Assembly (NCBI GenBank): GCA_947168865.1
Contig: CAMVNN010000003.1
Location: 1 to 58,669 of the forward strand
DNA: 58,669 nt
DNA from: an uncultured Bacillota bacterium
GTDB taxonomy: Bacteria > Bacillota_I > Bacilli_A > RF39 > UBA660
Direction: 5' to 3'
Position numbers and translations under genes: made by a program. Of this stretch, positions 8,239 through 16,461 are shown piece by piece; positions within the stretch are counted from its first letter, which is position 1, and every line of letters starts with the position of its first letter. The notes under the pieces were generated by a model, which was not told the origin of the DNA, did not search any database, and saw only the letters and a program-made list of their open reading frames with translations.

Positions 8239-9486
8239 TTATACTAATTCAATATCTGCTCCAACAGCAGTTAATTTTTCAACAAGATTATCATATCCAC
8301 GTAATATGTGATTTACATTTTGAATAGTAGTTTCGCCTTCTGCAGCCAAAGCAGCAATTAACAAACTGGCTCCAGCTCTTAGATCTGTTGCTTCTACCGT
8401 GCATCCCTTAAATTTTGTAGGTCCTTTTATCTTTAATTCTCGGCCGTTTATTTCTATATTTGCACCCATTTGATTTAAAAATGGAACATTATTAAATCGA
8501 TTTTCATATATTGTTTCTTCTAATTTAGAAATTCCAGTACACATTGTAAGCAATGGGGTAACAGGCTGTTGTAAGTCAGTAGCAAATCCTGGATAACCTA
8601 ATGTCTTAATACTTACAGGTTTCAACTTATGATTAGGTGCACTTATTACGACATAATCATCGCCCATATCAAATTCAATTCCCATCTCACGCATCTTTAA
8701 AAGCAATGCCTCTATATGATCAGGAATAATATTAGAAATTTTTAGATTTTTTCCAACCATAGCAGCTGCTATTGCATAAGTTCCTGCCTCAATACGATCA
8801 GGTATTACTTCTGCATAGCATCCCTTTAATTCTTTAACTCCGCGAATTCTGATTTCACTCGTACCGGCACCGGTTATCTTAGCTCCCATGCTATTCAAAA
8901 ATGTCGCCACATTGACTATTTCTGGTTCTTTTGCTGCATTTTCCAAAATGGTTTCCCCTTTAGCTTTTACAGCAGCAATTATTGTGTTAACAGTTGCTCC
9001 AACACTAGGCATGTCTAAATAGACATGTCCACCAACCAATCCATCAGTTGTTATAGAATAATGATTATCCTGTTCATCAACTACTCCGCCCAAAGTTCTC
9101 AATGCTTTCAATGTTTGATCTATTGGACGAGCACCGATTGAACATCCGCCAGGAAAAAACATTTCTACTTTATTAAATTTAGAGAGTAAAACAGGCATAA
9201 AATAGTAAGAGGCTCTCATCTTATGTGACAATTCTTCTGGTATCTCTTTGTTCACTAACTTACTATTATCAATAACCATAACATTATTGTCAAATGACAC
9301 CTTAGCTCCTAAATATTCCAATATTTCTTTTAAAACAAAGATATCACTTACTTCTGGTACATTATCAATTGTAACAACGCCATCAGAAAGTAATGCTATT
9401 GGGATAAGCGCAAGGGCACTATTTTTGGCACCACTTATTTTAATTTCACCAGTTAATATTTTATTTCCTTTTATTTTTAATTCCAC
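8239..9486 (-). CDS. murA: UDP-N-acetylglucosamine 1-carboxyvinyltransferase
   Basis: First committed step of peptidoglycan synthesis: transfers enolpyruvyl from PEP to UDP-GlcNAc in the cytoplasm. 415 residues, the usual length. GAKNSALALIPIALLSDG at the N-terminus contains the conserved Lys-Asn pair. GGCSIGARPIDQTLKAL carries the catalytic Cys (fosfomycin-sensitive type). The inside-out alpha/beta repeats run through to the closing HILRGYDNLVEKL. The start is GTG behind a strong AGGAGG with 6-bp spacing. It follows fba by 30 bp and is probably co-transcribed with it. It shows the organism is walled, unlike true Mollicutes. Confidence 0.97.
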   Translation of the reverse strand: MELKIKGNKILTGEIKISGAKNSALALIPIALLSDGVVTIDNVPEVSDIFVLKEILEYLGAKVSFDNNVMVIDNSKLVNKEIPEELSHKMRASYYFMPVLLSKFNKVEMFFPGGCSIGARPIDQTLKALRTLGGVVDEQDNHYSITTDGLVGGHVYLDMPSVGATVNTIIAAVKAKGETILENAAKEPEIVNVATFLNSMGAKITGAGTSEIRIRGVKELKGCYAEVIPDRIEAGTYAIAAAMVGKNLKISNIIPDHIEALLLKMREMGIEFDMGDDYVVISAPNHKLKPVSIKTLGYPGFATDLQQPVTPLLTMCTGISKLEETIYENRFNNVPFLNQMGANIEINGRELKIKGPTKFKGCTVEATDLRAGASLLIAALAAEGETTIQNVNHILRGYDNLVEKLTAVGADIELV

Positions 9487-9516
9487 TTTAAAACCTCCTA
9501 AAATATTATATGATAT

Positions 9517-10353
9517 TTAGTCTTTTCCTCTATTTAGAAAATCAATATAATAATCAATCAAATCTTTAATTGCCTTCTCACCAGCTCCAATTACTTTTCT
9601 TGGATCATAAATGTCACTATTCTGATTTAAAAAGATTCTAACATCTTTAGCCCATGCAACTTGCAATGCTGTATTTATATTGAGCTTAGCAATTCCTTCA
9701 TTTATTGCTCTATGTAATGTTTCTTCAGGTATTCCACTTCCACCATGTAAAACCAATGGTACCTTTGTCATTTTCTTAATATCACGAATTCGCTCAAAAC
9801 TAATCTTTGGCTCCGTTAAATAAATTCCGTGTAAACTTCCTACTGCTGGTGCTAAGGCATCAATTCCAGTTGAATTAACATAATTTACTGCATCATCAAC
9901 TTCTGTATATATTGCCTCGCTACTAGTTAAACCAATATGACCGATTTCTCCCTCAACTGAAACATTATGCTTATGAGCATATTCTACAGCCTTTTTTGTA
10001 ACTTCGATATTAGTCTCAATTGGTTGTTTAGTTAAGTCAACCATTACTGATGTAAAGCCAGCGTCTATTGCTTTAACACAACTCTCAAGTGAAGAGCCAT
10101 GATCAAGATGAATAACTACTGGTATCGTTATTTTTAAGTCTTCGACCAATCCTTGTATCATCTTAACCGTTGTAACGTAACCACCTATATGCTTAATAGC
10201 CCCTTCACTTACCCCAAGAATTACAGGATTTCCTTTTTTTTCGCATTCTTCTAATATGTATTTAGTCCACTCTAAATTGTTAATATTAAATTGTGGAACT
10301 GCCCTTCCTTCTTTTGATGCTTTAGCAAGCATTTCGTTCATATTCACTAACAT
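9517..10353 (-). CDS. fba: Class II fructose-bisphosphate aldolase
   Basis: Zinc-dependent glycolytic aldolase, fructose-1,6-bisphosphate to DHAP and glyceraldehyde-3-phosphate. 278 residues, class IIB size. The zinc ligand region HLDHGSS, GFTSVMVD, the GEIGHIG loop, the substrate-binding HGIYLTEP and the second metal/phosphate region LVLHGGSGIPEE are visible, with LNINTALQ after it. ATG with a GGTGAT site. It has its own sigma-A promoter, with a perfect 18-bp inverted repeat upstream that could be a regulator site. KbaY/GatY-type tagatose-bisphosphate aldolase is the alternative, but the glycolytic enzyme is more likely. Confidence 0.94.
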   Translation of the reverse strand: MLVNMNEMLAKASKEGRAVPQFNINNLEWTKYILEECEKKGNPVILGVSEGAIKHIGGYVTTVKMIQGLVEDLKITIPVVIHLDHGSSLESCVKAIDAGFTSVMVDLTKQPIETNIEVTKKAVEYAHKHNVSVEGEIGHIGLTSSEAIYTEVDDAVNYVNSTGIDALAPAVGSLHGIYLTEPKISFERIRDIKKMTKVPLVLHGGSGIPEETLHRAINEGIAKLNINTALQVAWAKDVRIFLNQNSDIYDPRKVIGAGEKAIKDLIDYYIDFLNRGKD

Positions 10354-10368
10354 TCTATCACCAATATC

Positions 10369-10397
10369 ATTATATCTTTTTTAAGTAAAAAAAGCAA
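10369..10397 (-). promoter_or_regulatory. Promoter of fba-murA
   Basis: TTGCTT (10397-10392), 17-bp spacer, TATAAT (10374-10369), 16 bp before the start codon. Confidence 0.78.
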
Positions 10398-10414
10398 ACA
10401 AATGCCCATTTATA

Positions 10415-10432
10415 TGTAAACACTGGTTTACA
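10415..10432. promoter_or_regulatory. Perfect inverted repeat upstream of the fba promoter, candidate operator
   Basis: TGTAAAC-ACTG-GTTTACA, arms of 7 bp. It lies 17 bp upstream of the fba -35 box. It is not followed by a T-run on either strand in the sense needed for a terminator. The half-site TGTAAA resembles CcpA/LacI-type cre sites, but the spacing is 4 bp longer. Confidence 0.5.
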
Positions 10433-10433
10433 A

Positions 10434-10460
10434 AAAAAAATCCTATTTAAGGATTTTTTC
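10434..10460 (-). terminator. Intrinsic terminator overlapping the spoIIR stop codon
   Basis: AAATCCT-TAAAT-AGGATTT followed by at least seven T. The loop contains the spoIIR stop codon. Confidence 0.88.
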
Positions 10461-10931
10461 AAAGATGTTTTTTAAGAACGATTCATATTTTACATTCTCT
10501 TCATTTAAGCAAATTGTCGGGAATAGAATACACCACCAATTGTCACCAGCACCTGTTCCAAGAGTAATTAAAACCGATTCATAATAACCTTCTTCAAAAG
10601 TTTTTTCGTTATATTCTTTAGCAGGAAAGTAATTTAATCCAAAATTAATTTTAGATTTATAACCAACATTATTAGATAACAAGTAGTTGTCAACTTTAGA
10701 AGAAATATTGTCTAAATTATGGTTAATCTTATCTCTTGCATCAGTTATATTTTTGACATCTTTTAATATTTCTTTAAATTCATTTTTTACAACTTCAACG
10801 ATTTCTTTCTTTATTTTTTGATCGTAAGAACTATTAGAATTAGCTAAAACACGAATTCGAATTGTTTCGTTTTTATAAAATAAAGCAATTGATAATAAAA
10901 CAAACAATAATGCTACTATTACCTTTTTCAT
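10443..10931 (-). CDS. spoIIR: Stage II sporulation protein R (SpoIIR)
   Basis: 162 residues with an N-terminal signal/anchor helix (about 3-19). In Bacillus, SpoIIR is made in the forespore and secreted, and it triggers SpoIIGA-dependent activation of sigma-E in the mother cell. The hallmark segments are all here: IRIRVLANSNSSYDQ near the N-terminus (family IRLRIIANSDNPKDQ) and YESVLITLGTGAGDNWWCIL followed by FPTIC near the C-terminus (family LGEGKGANWWCVLFPPLC). The stop lies in its terminator. It sits alone between fba and rlmH. Its presence suggests sporulation or recent sporulating ancestry. Confidence 0.93.
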   Translation of the reverse strand: MKKVIVALLFVLLSIALFYKNETIRIRVLANSNSSYDQKIKKEIVEVVKNEFKEILKDVKNITDARDKINHNLDNISSKVDNYLLSNNVGYKSKINFGLNYFPAKEYNEKTFEEGYYESVLITLGTGAGDNWWCILFPTICLNEENVKYESFLKNIFEKILK

Positions 10932-10975
10932 TTTTTCACCTAATATATAATGTACAAATTACAAATAAATTATAC

Positions 10976-11005
10976 AAAAAAACTATTAATTTCTTAATAG
11001 TTTTT
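10976..11005 (-). terminator. Intrinsic terminator after rlmH
   Basis: AAACTATTAA-GAAA-TTAATAGTTTTTTT. It closes the gdpP-like to rlmH operon. Confidence 0.87.
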
Positions 11006-11456
11006 ATTTGTGATAACTTTCATTATTAATAATTTTAAATGAACGATATATTTGTTCTAACAATATAAGTCTAAATAATTGATGTGGAAATGTTAATTTT
11101 GAAAAAGATAGTTTAAAATTACTCCTATCTTTAACTGCCTCATCTAGTCCATAAGAACCACCTATTATAAAATCAATATTACTATTAGTTATATATGTTG
11201 TCCTTATTTTTTCAGAAAGCTCTAAAGAATTAAGTTCTTTACCATCTATCTCCATCGTAATAACAAAGTCTTTAGAAGATACGTGTTTTAAAATTTGCTC
11301 TCCCTCAGTTTTTAAAGTTTCCTTTAAATCATAATTATAATCTGGAACTTCTATTATTTCTATTTTGGAATACTTAGTTATCCTTTTCAAATATTCATTA
11401 ATCAAAGCAGTCAATTCTTTTTCTTTAACTGAACCAACACATATTATTCTAATCAT
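11004..11456 (-). CDS. rlmH: 23S rRNA (pseudouridine(1915)-N3)-methyltransferase RlmH
   Basis: SPOUT-class methyltransferase acting on pseudouridine 1915 in helix 69 of 23S rRNA. 150 residues, near the usual 155-160. The trefoil-knot SAM site is visible as FIIGGSYGLDEAV, then FSKLTFPHQLFRLILLEQIY, with the C-terminal YHK typical of RlmH. Its start overlaps the walJ stop by 4 bp (ATGA), so it is coupled. It is the last gene of a six-gene run and is followed by a terminator. Confidence 0.97.
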   Translation of the reverse strand: MIRIICVGSVKEKELTALINEYLKRITKYSKIEIIEVPDYNYDLKETLKTEGEQILKHVSSKDFVITMEIDGKELNSLELSEKIRTTYITNSNIDFIIGGSYGLDEAVKDRSNFKLSFSKLTFPHQLFRLILLEQIYRSFKIINNESYHK

Positions 11457-12220
11457 ACTTCTATTAATTCGCCTCGCTCATTTTGCTTCCCAACGACTAT
11501 ATTTTCAATCACTTGATCATAATTCTTAAGTGTTTCATTTAATTCTTTTAAAGCAAGTTCTGGTGTATTATTAGTTTCACTCAAGTGAGCCAAAATAACG
11601 GTTTTAGTATTACTACCTATTATTTCGTGCAAATAATATGCAGATGATTTATTAGATAAATGTCCCCTATCACTTAAGATTCTTTGCTTTAAATAATATG
11701 GATATGGTCCATTCATAAGCATCTCAATATCATGATTGCTTTCAAAATAATAAACTTTCTTATTCGCAATTAACTTTAAATTCTTTTCACTTATATAACC
11801 AGTATCAGTAATGTAAACAACAGTATTATCATCATAATCATCAAATAGAAATCCATATGATCCTTTAGCATCATGAGATGTTGGTATTAGAGTTAAGCCA
11901 AAATTGACAATTTCTAATTCTTCTAAAAGTGCATAATTCTCTATTTTAATTTCTTTTGAAATTTCCTTAAAAGATTCTCTACTTAAATATATTACAGGAT
12001 TGTATCTTTTTATAAAAACTCTTAATCCTTCTATGTGATCTTTATGAGAATGGGAGATAAATATCCCTTTGATTTCTTTTGGATTAATGCCTATTTCTTT
12101 TAAGTTTTTTTCAACATATAAGCATGTATTACCTATATCAATTAAGTATTTATCTCCGTTTATCTCAATAAAAGCTGTATTGCCTTTGCTACCACTAGAA
12201 AGTGAGCAAAACCTTATCAT
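11453..12220 (-). CDS. walJ: YycJ/WalJ-type metallo-beta-lactamase fold hydrolase
   Basis: 255 residues. The metal-binding motif HSHKDHIEGL is complete, with the upstream SSGSKGNTAFIE strand that is typical of YycJ/WalJ, the later TDTGY motif, and HLS near the C-terminus. Family members are 5'-3' exonucleases or phosphodiesterases linked with DNA repair and cell-wall coordination in Bacilli. In Bacillus it belongs to the walRK cluster; here it sits between an M23 peptidase and rlmH (4-bp overlaps on both sides), without walRK. The TGA stop at the overlap supports use of the standard code. Confidence 0.92.
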   Translation of the reverse strand: MIRFCSLSSGSKGNTAFIEINGDKYLIDIGNTCLYVEKNLKEIGINPKEIKGIFISHSHKDHIEGLRVFIKRYNPVIYLSRESFKEISKEIKIENYALLEELEIVNFGLTLIPTSHDAKGSYGFLFDDYDDNTVVYITDTGYISEKNLKLIANKKVYYFESNHDIEMLMNGPYPYYLKQRILSDRGHLSNKSSAYYLHEIIGSNTKTVILAHLSETNNTPELALKELNETLKNYDQVIENIVVGKQNERGELIEV

Positions 12221-13677
12221 CGTTTATAGAATGTCCAAGGTGATATTCTTTGATATGGAGCATTCCATATTTCAAAGTGAACATGTGGTCCTGTTGACAT
12301 ACCAGTAGATCCAATATAACCAATTACTTGACCTCTTGATACTGTTTTACCAGCAGTTATTCCTGAAGCAAATGATTTCATATGAGCATATAACGTGTAA
12401 TAGCCATTATTATGATTTATAATTACATGATATCCATACCCTGGTTGATATTTTACAGCCCATATAGTACCATTATTTGCCGCATAGATAGGTTTACCAT
12501 AACCAAGTCCGGCAATATCAATTCCCTTATGGAATTCTCTTAAACGAGTTACAGGATTAATACGCCAAGCATAATCAGAAGTTATACGATATCCACTATC
12601 TGTTGGCCATCCCCAAATTTTAAGACTACCAACATTAGGTACAATCTTGCCTCCAACAACCCATATTTCGCTTGTTGCTGGTTTGAGTTCTTCATTACTA
12701 ACTGGTGAAACATATGTAATTACACCATTAACACTTTTAACCTTTTGAGAAACTCTATTAACACCATTTTGACCTTCTTGAACTTTTTTAGTTGTCCCTT
12801 CAAGCAATGTTAAGTCAGTTTTTTCTTCAACGTTATAACGTGTTTCAACATCTTCAACTAAATATGTGGTTTGCACAACGTCTAATTTTGTATTAATCGT
12901 ATTAATTGTAAGAATTTGACCAGCATATAGTAAGCTCTGATCACTTTTTATATCTGGATTTGTTATTAAAAATTCTTCGATTGATATTTCATTTTTATCA
13001 ATTATTGATTGAATTGTATCGCCATTTTTTACAACATATTTTTTATATTGCTGATTATCACCAAACAATAAATATTGTGATAACTCTAATTCATCAGCAT
13101 AAACTTTCTCTGTTACTGGGATTTTTTCTTCCTTCGTTGTTATTTCATTATCAATATAAACATCTTCAATTACTTCTCCAGTAGTAATTATTTCTTCTTG
13201 CTCATGATTCTTATAATTTTCATATCTATCTTTACCAACAAATGTCGATATTACTTGCTCCAATGCTTTAGAAAACAAGTCTTTATTCGTAACATATATA
13301 ATCATGTCTTTTTCATCTTCGGTACGTGCAGAAACCTTCACACGATACCCATTTATAGAGAATGCATCTTTTGCATTAATTTTGTCATATACTTCTTTGG
13401 CAGAATCAATTTTTTTCTTAAAAGAAACACTCTTTACTATTTCTAATTCCGTTGGTGCATATACTTTTTTTACATTATATTTTTTCTTTATTTCTTCACC
13501 TTTTTTATCAATATATGCTTCGAGTTCTTTCTTAGATTCAACAGTACCAATTAGTTCTGATTTTAAATATACATTATAGTAAACATGTGGTTCTGAATTT
13601 CTATTATAAAAGAAACCAAGATAACATATAAGTGCAGAAACAAATAATAAAAATATTATTCCTATTACTTTTTTCAT
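12217..13677 (-). CDS. M23 family peptidoglycan endopeptidase with LysM and G5 domains
   Basis: 486 residues. An N-terminal TM/signal helix (about 2-20) leads to an extracellular chain. A LysM-like peptidoglycan-binding domain (KYVVKNGDTIQSIIDKNEIS, about 215-260) and a G5 domain (about 265-340) precede the LytM/M23 metallopeptidase domain at the C-terminus. The zinc ligands are seen in HKGIDIAG, the YTLYAHM segment and GPHVHFEIW. It probably cuts stem-peptide cross-links during growth. The TTG at 13704 opens a longer frame, but the ATG at 13677 has AGAGGA overlapping the dnaB stop and begins the hydrophobic helix. It is coupled to walJ by ATGA. Confidence 0.94.
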   Translation of the reverse strand: MKKVIGIIFLLFVSALICYLGFFYNRNSEPHVYYNVYLKSELIGTVESKKELEAYIDKKGEEIKKKYNVKKVYAPTELEIVKSVSFKKKIDSAKEVYDKINAKDAFSINGYRVKVSARTEDEKDMIIYVTNKDLFSKALEQVISTFVGKDRYENYKNHEQEEIITTGEVIEDVYIDNEITTKEEKIPVTEKVYADELELSQYLLFGDNQQYKKYVVKNGDTIQSIIDKNEISIEEFLITNPDIKSDQSLLYAGQILTINTINTKLDVVQTTYLVEDVETRYNVEEKTDLTLLEGTTKKVQEGQNGVNRVSQKVKSVNGVITYVSPVSNEELKPATSEIWVVGGKIVPNVGSLKIWGWPTDSGYRITSDYAWRINPVTRLREFHKGIDIAGLGYGKPIYAANNGTIWAVKYQPGYGYHVIINHNNGYYTLYAHMKSFASGITAGKTVSRGQVIGYIGSTGMSTGPHVHFEIWNAPYQRISPWTFYKR

Positions 13678-13684
13678 ATTTCCT

Positions 13685-15025
13685 CTATTCTTTTTCGTAA
13701 CCAAAATCCTGGAATGTACTAGTATTTCTGTGATAAATCAAGTCAATATCTTTTGTTGGTCCATTACGATGCTTAGCTATTATTAATTCAGATTTACTAG
13801 TATTTTCATCAATTGCTTTGTCTTTGTCATAATAATCTTCACGAAACAAGAAAGCAACTATGTCGGCATCTTGTTCGATTGATCCTGATTCTCTTAAATC
13901 GCTTAAAAGTGGTCTCTTATCATCTCTTCCTTCAACAGTACGTGACAACTGTGCACACGCAACTACAGGAATATCAAGTTCCATTGCAAGAACCTTTAAA
14001 GACCTTGAAATCTCTGATACTTCTTGTTGACGATTGCCGGCATATTTAGCCCCACCACTTATTAGCTGCAAATAATCGATTATAACTAAATCTAAGCCAT
14101 AATTTGAGCTTTTAAGTCTTCTACACTTGGCACGAATTTCCCCAATCAACATACCAGGAGTATCATCTATAAATAAATTTGTCTCAGCCAAACGACTAGT
14201 TGCCTCATCAAAACGTTTCCAATCATTATTTTCTAAACGTCCATTGCGAATACGATTACCATCTATCTGACCAACAGATGAAATCATTCTTTGAGCTAAT
14301 TGTTCGGCTCCCATTTCCATATTGAATAAAGCTACTGTTTTTTTTGCATTTATTGCAACATTTGTGGCCAAATTAACAGCCATAGCAGTTTTTCCCATAC
14401 CTGGACGAGCAGCCAAAATGATTAACTGCGTAGGATGAAGTCCCGCAGTAAGCTTATCTAAATCATAAAATCCTGTCGGAATTCCTGTGATTTCGCCTTT
14501 GTTCTTAGCTAGTTGCTCCAAATCACTACGAGTTTTAAAAAGGACATCTTGAATAGGCCTAAATTCAGTTCCTTTTCTTGTTTTAACTACTGACAAAATC
14601 TGCCTTTCAGCTTCATCTAGAACTTCCGTTACTTCGTTGTTTGTATCATATGCAGAAGCACATATTTTGTTTGCAGTATCGATTAGCCGTCTTAAAGCAG
14701 CTTTTTCTTCAACAATATTTATATAAGTATCAATATTAGCAGCAGTTGCAACACTATTAACTACTTTTGCTAAATATTCAACATCACCAATTTGTTTAAG
14801 CCATCCACGATTATCAAGTTCATCAACTACCGTAGTTGTATCAATTGGTATCCCTTTTTCATTTAAATTATATATTGCTGTAAATATTTTGGCATTACTA
14901 TCAGAATAGAAATGTTCTGGGGTAAGCGATTCTAAAGCTTTATCCAAAGCATATTTTGTTAAAAACATGCTTCCTAAAACCGATTGTTCTGCTTCAATGT
15001 TACTTGGAATACTTCTTTCTGGCAT
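13685..15025 (-). CDS. dnaB: Replicative DNA helicase DnaB
   Basis: Hexameric replicative helicase (DnaC in Bacillus numbering). 446 residues. The N-terminal domain begins RSIPSNIEAEQSVLGSMFL. The RecA-like ATPase has Walker A ARPGMGKTA, Walker B LDLVIIDYLQLISG, the SRSLKVLAMEL helix and the C-terminal arginine-finger region SGSIEQDADIVAFLFRED. No intein or insertion is seen. It starts 8 bp after rplI and is followed within 7 bp by the M23 gene, as in the gdpP-rplI-dnaB order of Bacilli. Confidence 0.97.
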   Translation of the reverse strand: MPERSIPSNIEAEQSVLGSMFLTKYALDKALESLTPEHFYSDSNAKIFTAIYNLNEKGIPIDTTTVVDELDNRGWLKQIGDVEYLAKVVNSVATAANIDTYINIVEEKAALRRLIDTANKICASAYDTNNEVTEVLDEAERQILSVVKTRKGTEFRPIQDVLFKTRSDLEQLAKNKGEITGIPTGFYDLDKLTAGLHPTQLIILAARPGMGKTAMAVNLATNVAINAKKTVALFNMEMGAEQLAQRMISSVGQIDGNRIRNGRLENNDWKRFDEATSRLAETNLFIDDTPGMLIGEIRAKCRRLKSSNYGLDLVIIDYLQLISGGAKYAGNRQQEVSEISRSLKVLAMELDIPVVACAQLSRTVEGRDDKRPLLSDLRESGSIEQDADIVAFLFREDYYDKDKAIDENTSKSELIIAKHRNGPTKDIDLIYHRNTSTFQDFGYEKE

Positions 15026-15033
15026 AATACCAC

Positions 15034-15480
15034 CTACTTTTCTTTTTTGATTTCTACTTTTACTTCAGCAATTACATTTTTATGTAATTCAACTTTTACC
15101 TTATGAAAACCTAATGATTGAACTTTATCATCCATCATTATCTTCTTCTTATCAATATTAAAACCTTTTTCTTTTAATGCCTCTGCAATTTGTTTAGGAC
15201 TAACAGTCCCAAAGACTTTATCTGCAGCTCCCGTTTTGAGAAAGAATTCAATTGTTAAATTTTCAATCAATTCTTTATTTTTTTTAGCTTCTGCAACCAA
15301 TGCTGCCTCATTATCAGCTTCAGTCTTAACATCTTGCTTTAGCCTTTTAATACTATCCTCAGTTGCTAGAACGCCAAGTCCCCTTTTAATTAAGAAATTG
15401 TTTCCATATCCATCTTTAACATCAATAATTTCATGTCTTTTTCCTTGCCCTTTTACATCTTTCAATAAAATTATTTTCAT
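15034..15480 (-). CDS. rplI: 50S ribosomal protein L9
   Basis: 148 residues, the usual size. N-terminal rRNA-binding domain MKIILLKDVKGQGKRHEI with the conserved GYGNNFLIKRGLGVLAT, a long connecting helix and a C-terminal domain with FGTVSPKQIAEAL. It overlaps the upstream phosphoesterase by 4 bp and precedes dnaB by 8 bp, the standard Bacilli arrangement. Confidence 0.97.
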   Translation of the reverse strand: MKIILLKDVKGQGKRHEIIDVKDGYGNNFLIKRGLGVLATEDSIKRLKQDVKTEADNEAALVAEAKKNKELIENLTIEFFLKTGAADKVFGTVSPKQIAEALKEKGFNIDKKKIMMDDKVQSLGFHKVKVELHKNVIAEVKVEIKKEK

Positions 15481-16427
15481 ATAATTTCACCTACCAATTT
15501 TTTTATTTCTTCTTCGGCTTCTTCAAGCGATACATCAAGTGTGGAAGCTGCTGACATGACAGAACCTCCACCACCCAGTTTCAGAGCAATATCACCGGCA
15601 TTATAATTACCTAGTGTTCTGATACTTACTCTGACTTTATCTTTTTCAACGAAACCCAAGCAAAAAGCGATTTCAATGTTCTTAAAGTGCAACAATTCAT
15701 CAGCTACTTGAGCTAATTCAACTGGATTGAATATTCCTTCATCTAATACACATATGCTTGCTATATCTTTATAAACATAACTTTTCTTGAGAAGATCATT
15801 TCTTTTTATAATATCTTCACGCGATTCTCTTAAAATTTGCTGCTTTAAATCAGGTGATGCACCTAATTCAACTAGAATTCCAGCTGCTTTATATGTATCT
15901 GGTGTTGTCTTAAAATTAAACGAATTAGTATCTATTTCAAGACCAGATAGCATTAACGTTGCTAAATTTTCATCTATTTTAAAATTTATATGTTTTATGT
16001 AATAAGTCATAAATTCAATAATACTTGAAAGACTACTATTTATATAACACATCTCAGCTTCTTTTATCGTGCTTTCATTTCTTGTATGATGGTCAATTAC
16101 CATAACATGTTTATAAATTTTTAAAAGTTTTGCTTCTTCAACGTAAGCGACAGAATTTGTGTCCAAAATAACCAATAGGGTATCCTCTGGCATATATTTC
16201 TCACAATTGCTAGTAATTAAGTCATTTGCAAAAAAAGCTTCTACTTTTTTAACATTATCATTTTTTTCTGTTAAATAAACATTTGAAGTTTTACCAAACT
16301 TTCTTGCTATTTGACATATTAATATCGAAGATGTGAGTCCATCTAAATCGGCATTTTTATGGCTCATAACAAGAATACTACCATATTCTTTTAATTTCTT
16401 AGTTAACTTATCAAATACTTCAAACAC
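15477..16427 (-). CDS. GdpP-like DHH/DHHA1 phosphoesterase lacking the membrane, PAS and GGDEF domains
   Basis: 316 residues matching only the C-terminal half of GdpP, the c-di-AMP phosphodiesterase of Firmicutes (about 650 residues). Visible: MSHKNADLDGL (family SHKNPDMDA), DTNSVAYVE, the DHH motif VIDHHTRNE, LSGLEIDTNSF, and the DHHA1 part. The DHHA1 signature GGGGH is GGGGS here (Ser at residue 289). The order with rplI and dnaB is that of gdpP, so it is probably the orthologue reduced to a soluble core; an NrnA-like nanoRNase is the alternative. GTG start with a GGTGAT site. The missing His may lower or change activity. Confidence 0.85.
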   Translation of the reverse strand: MFEVFDKLTKKLKEYGSILVMSHKNADLDGLTSSILICQIARKFGKTSNVYLTEKNDNVKKVEAFFANDLITSNCEKYMPEDTLLVILDTNSVAYVEEAKLLKIYKHVMVIDHHTRNESTIKEAEMCYINSSLSSIIEFMTYYIKHINFKIDENLATLMLSGLEIDTNSFNFKTTPDTYKAAGILVELGASPDLKQQILRESREDIIKRNDLLKKSYVYKDIASICVLDEGIFNPVELAQVADELLHFKNIEIAFCLGFVEKDKVRVSIRTLGNYNAGDIALKLGGGGSVMSAASTLDVSLEEAEEEIKKLVGEII

Positions 16428-16461
16428 GATTAATCACCTAATATCATTATACTATATTTAA

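Noticed and set aside
10415..10432. Palindrome before fba as a terminator
   Set aside because: Neither strand has a T-run after it in the correct sense; the nearby T-run belongs to the spoIIR hairpin.
11453..13680. Genetic code 4 (TGA as Trp) because of the Mollicutes-like composition
   Set aside because: Genes such as walJ and the M23 peptidase end at TGA within tight ATGA overlaps at family-typical lengths, and Trp is encoded by TGG.
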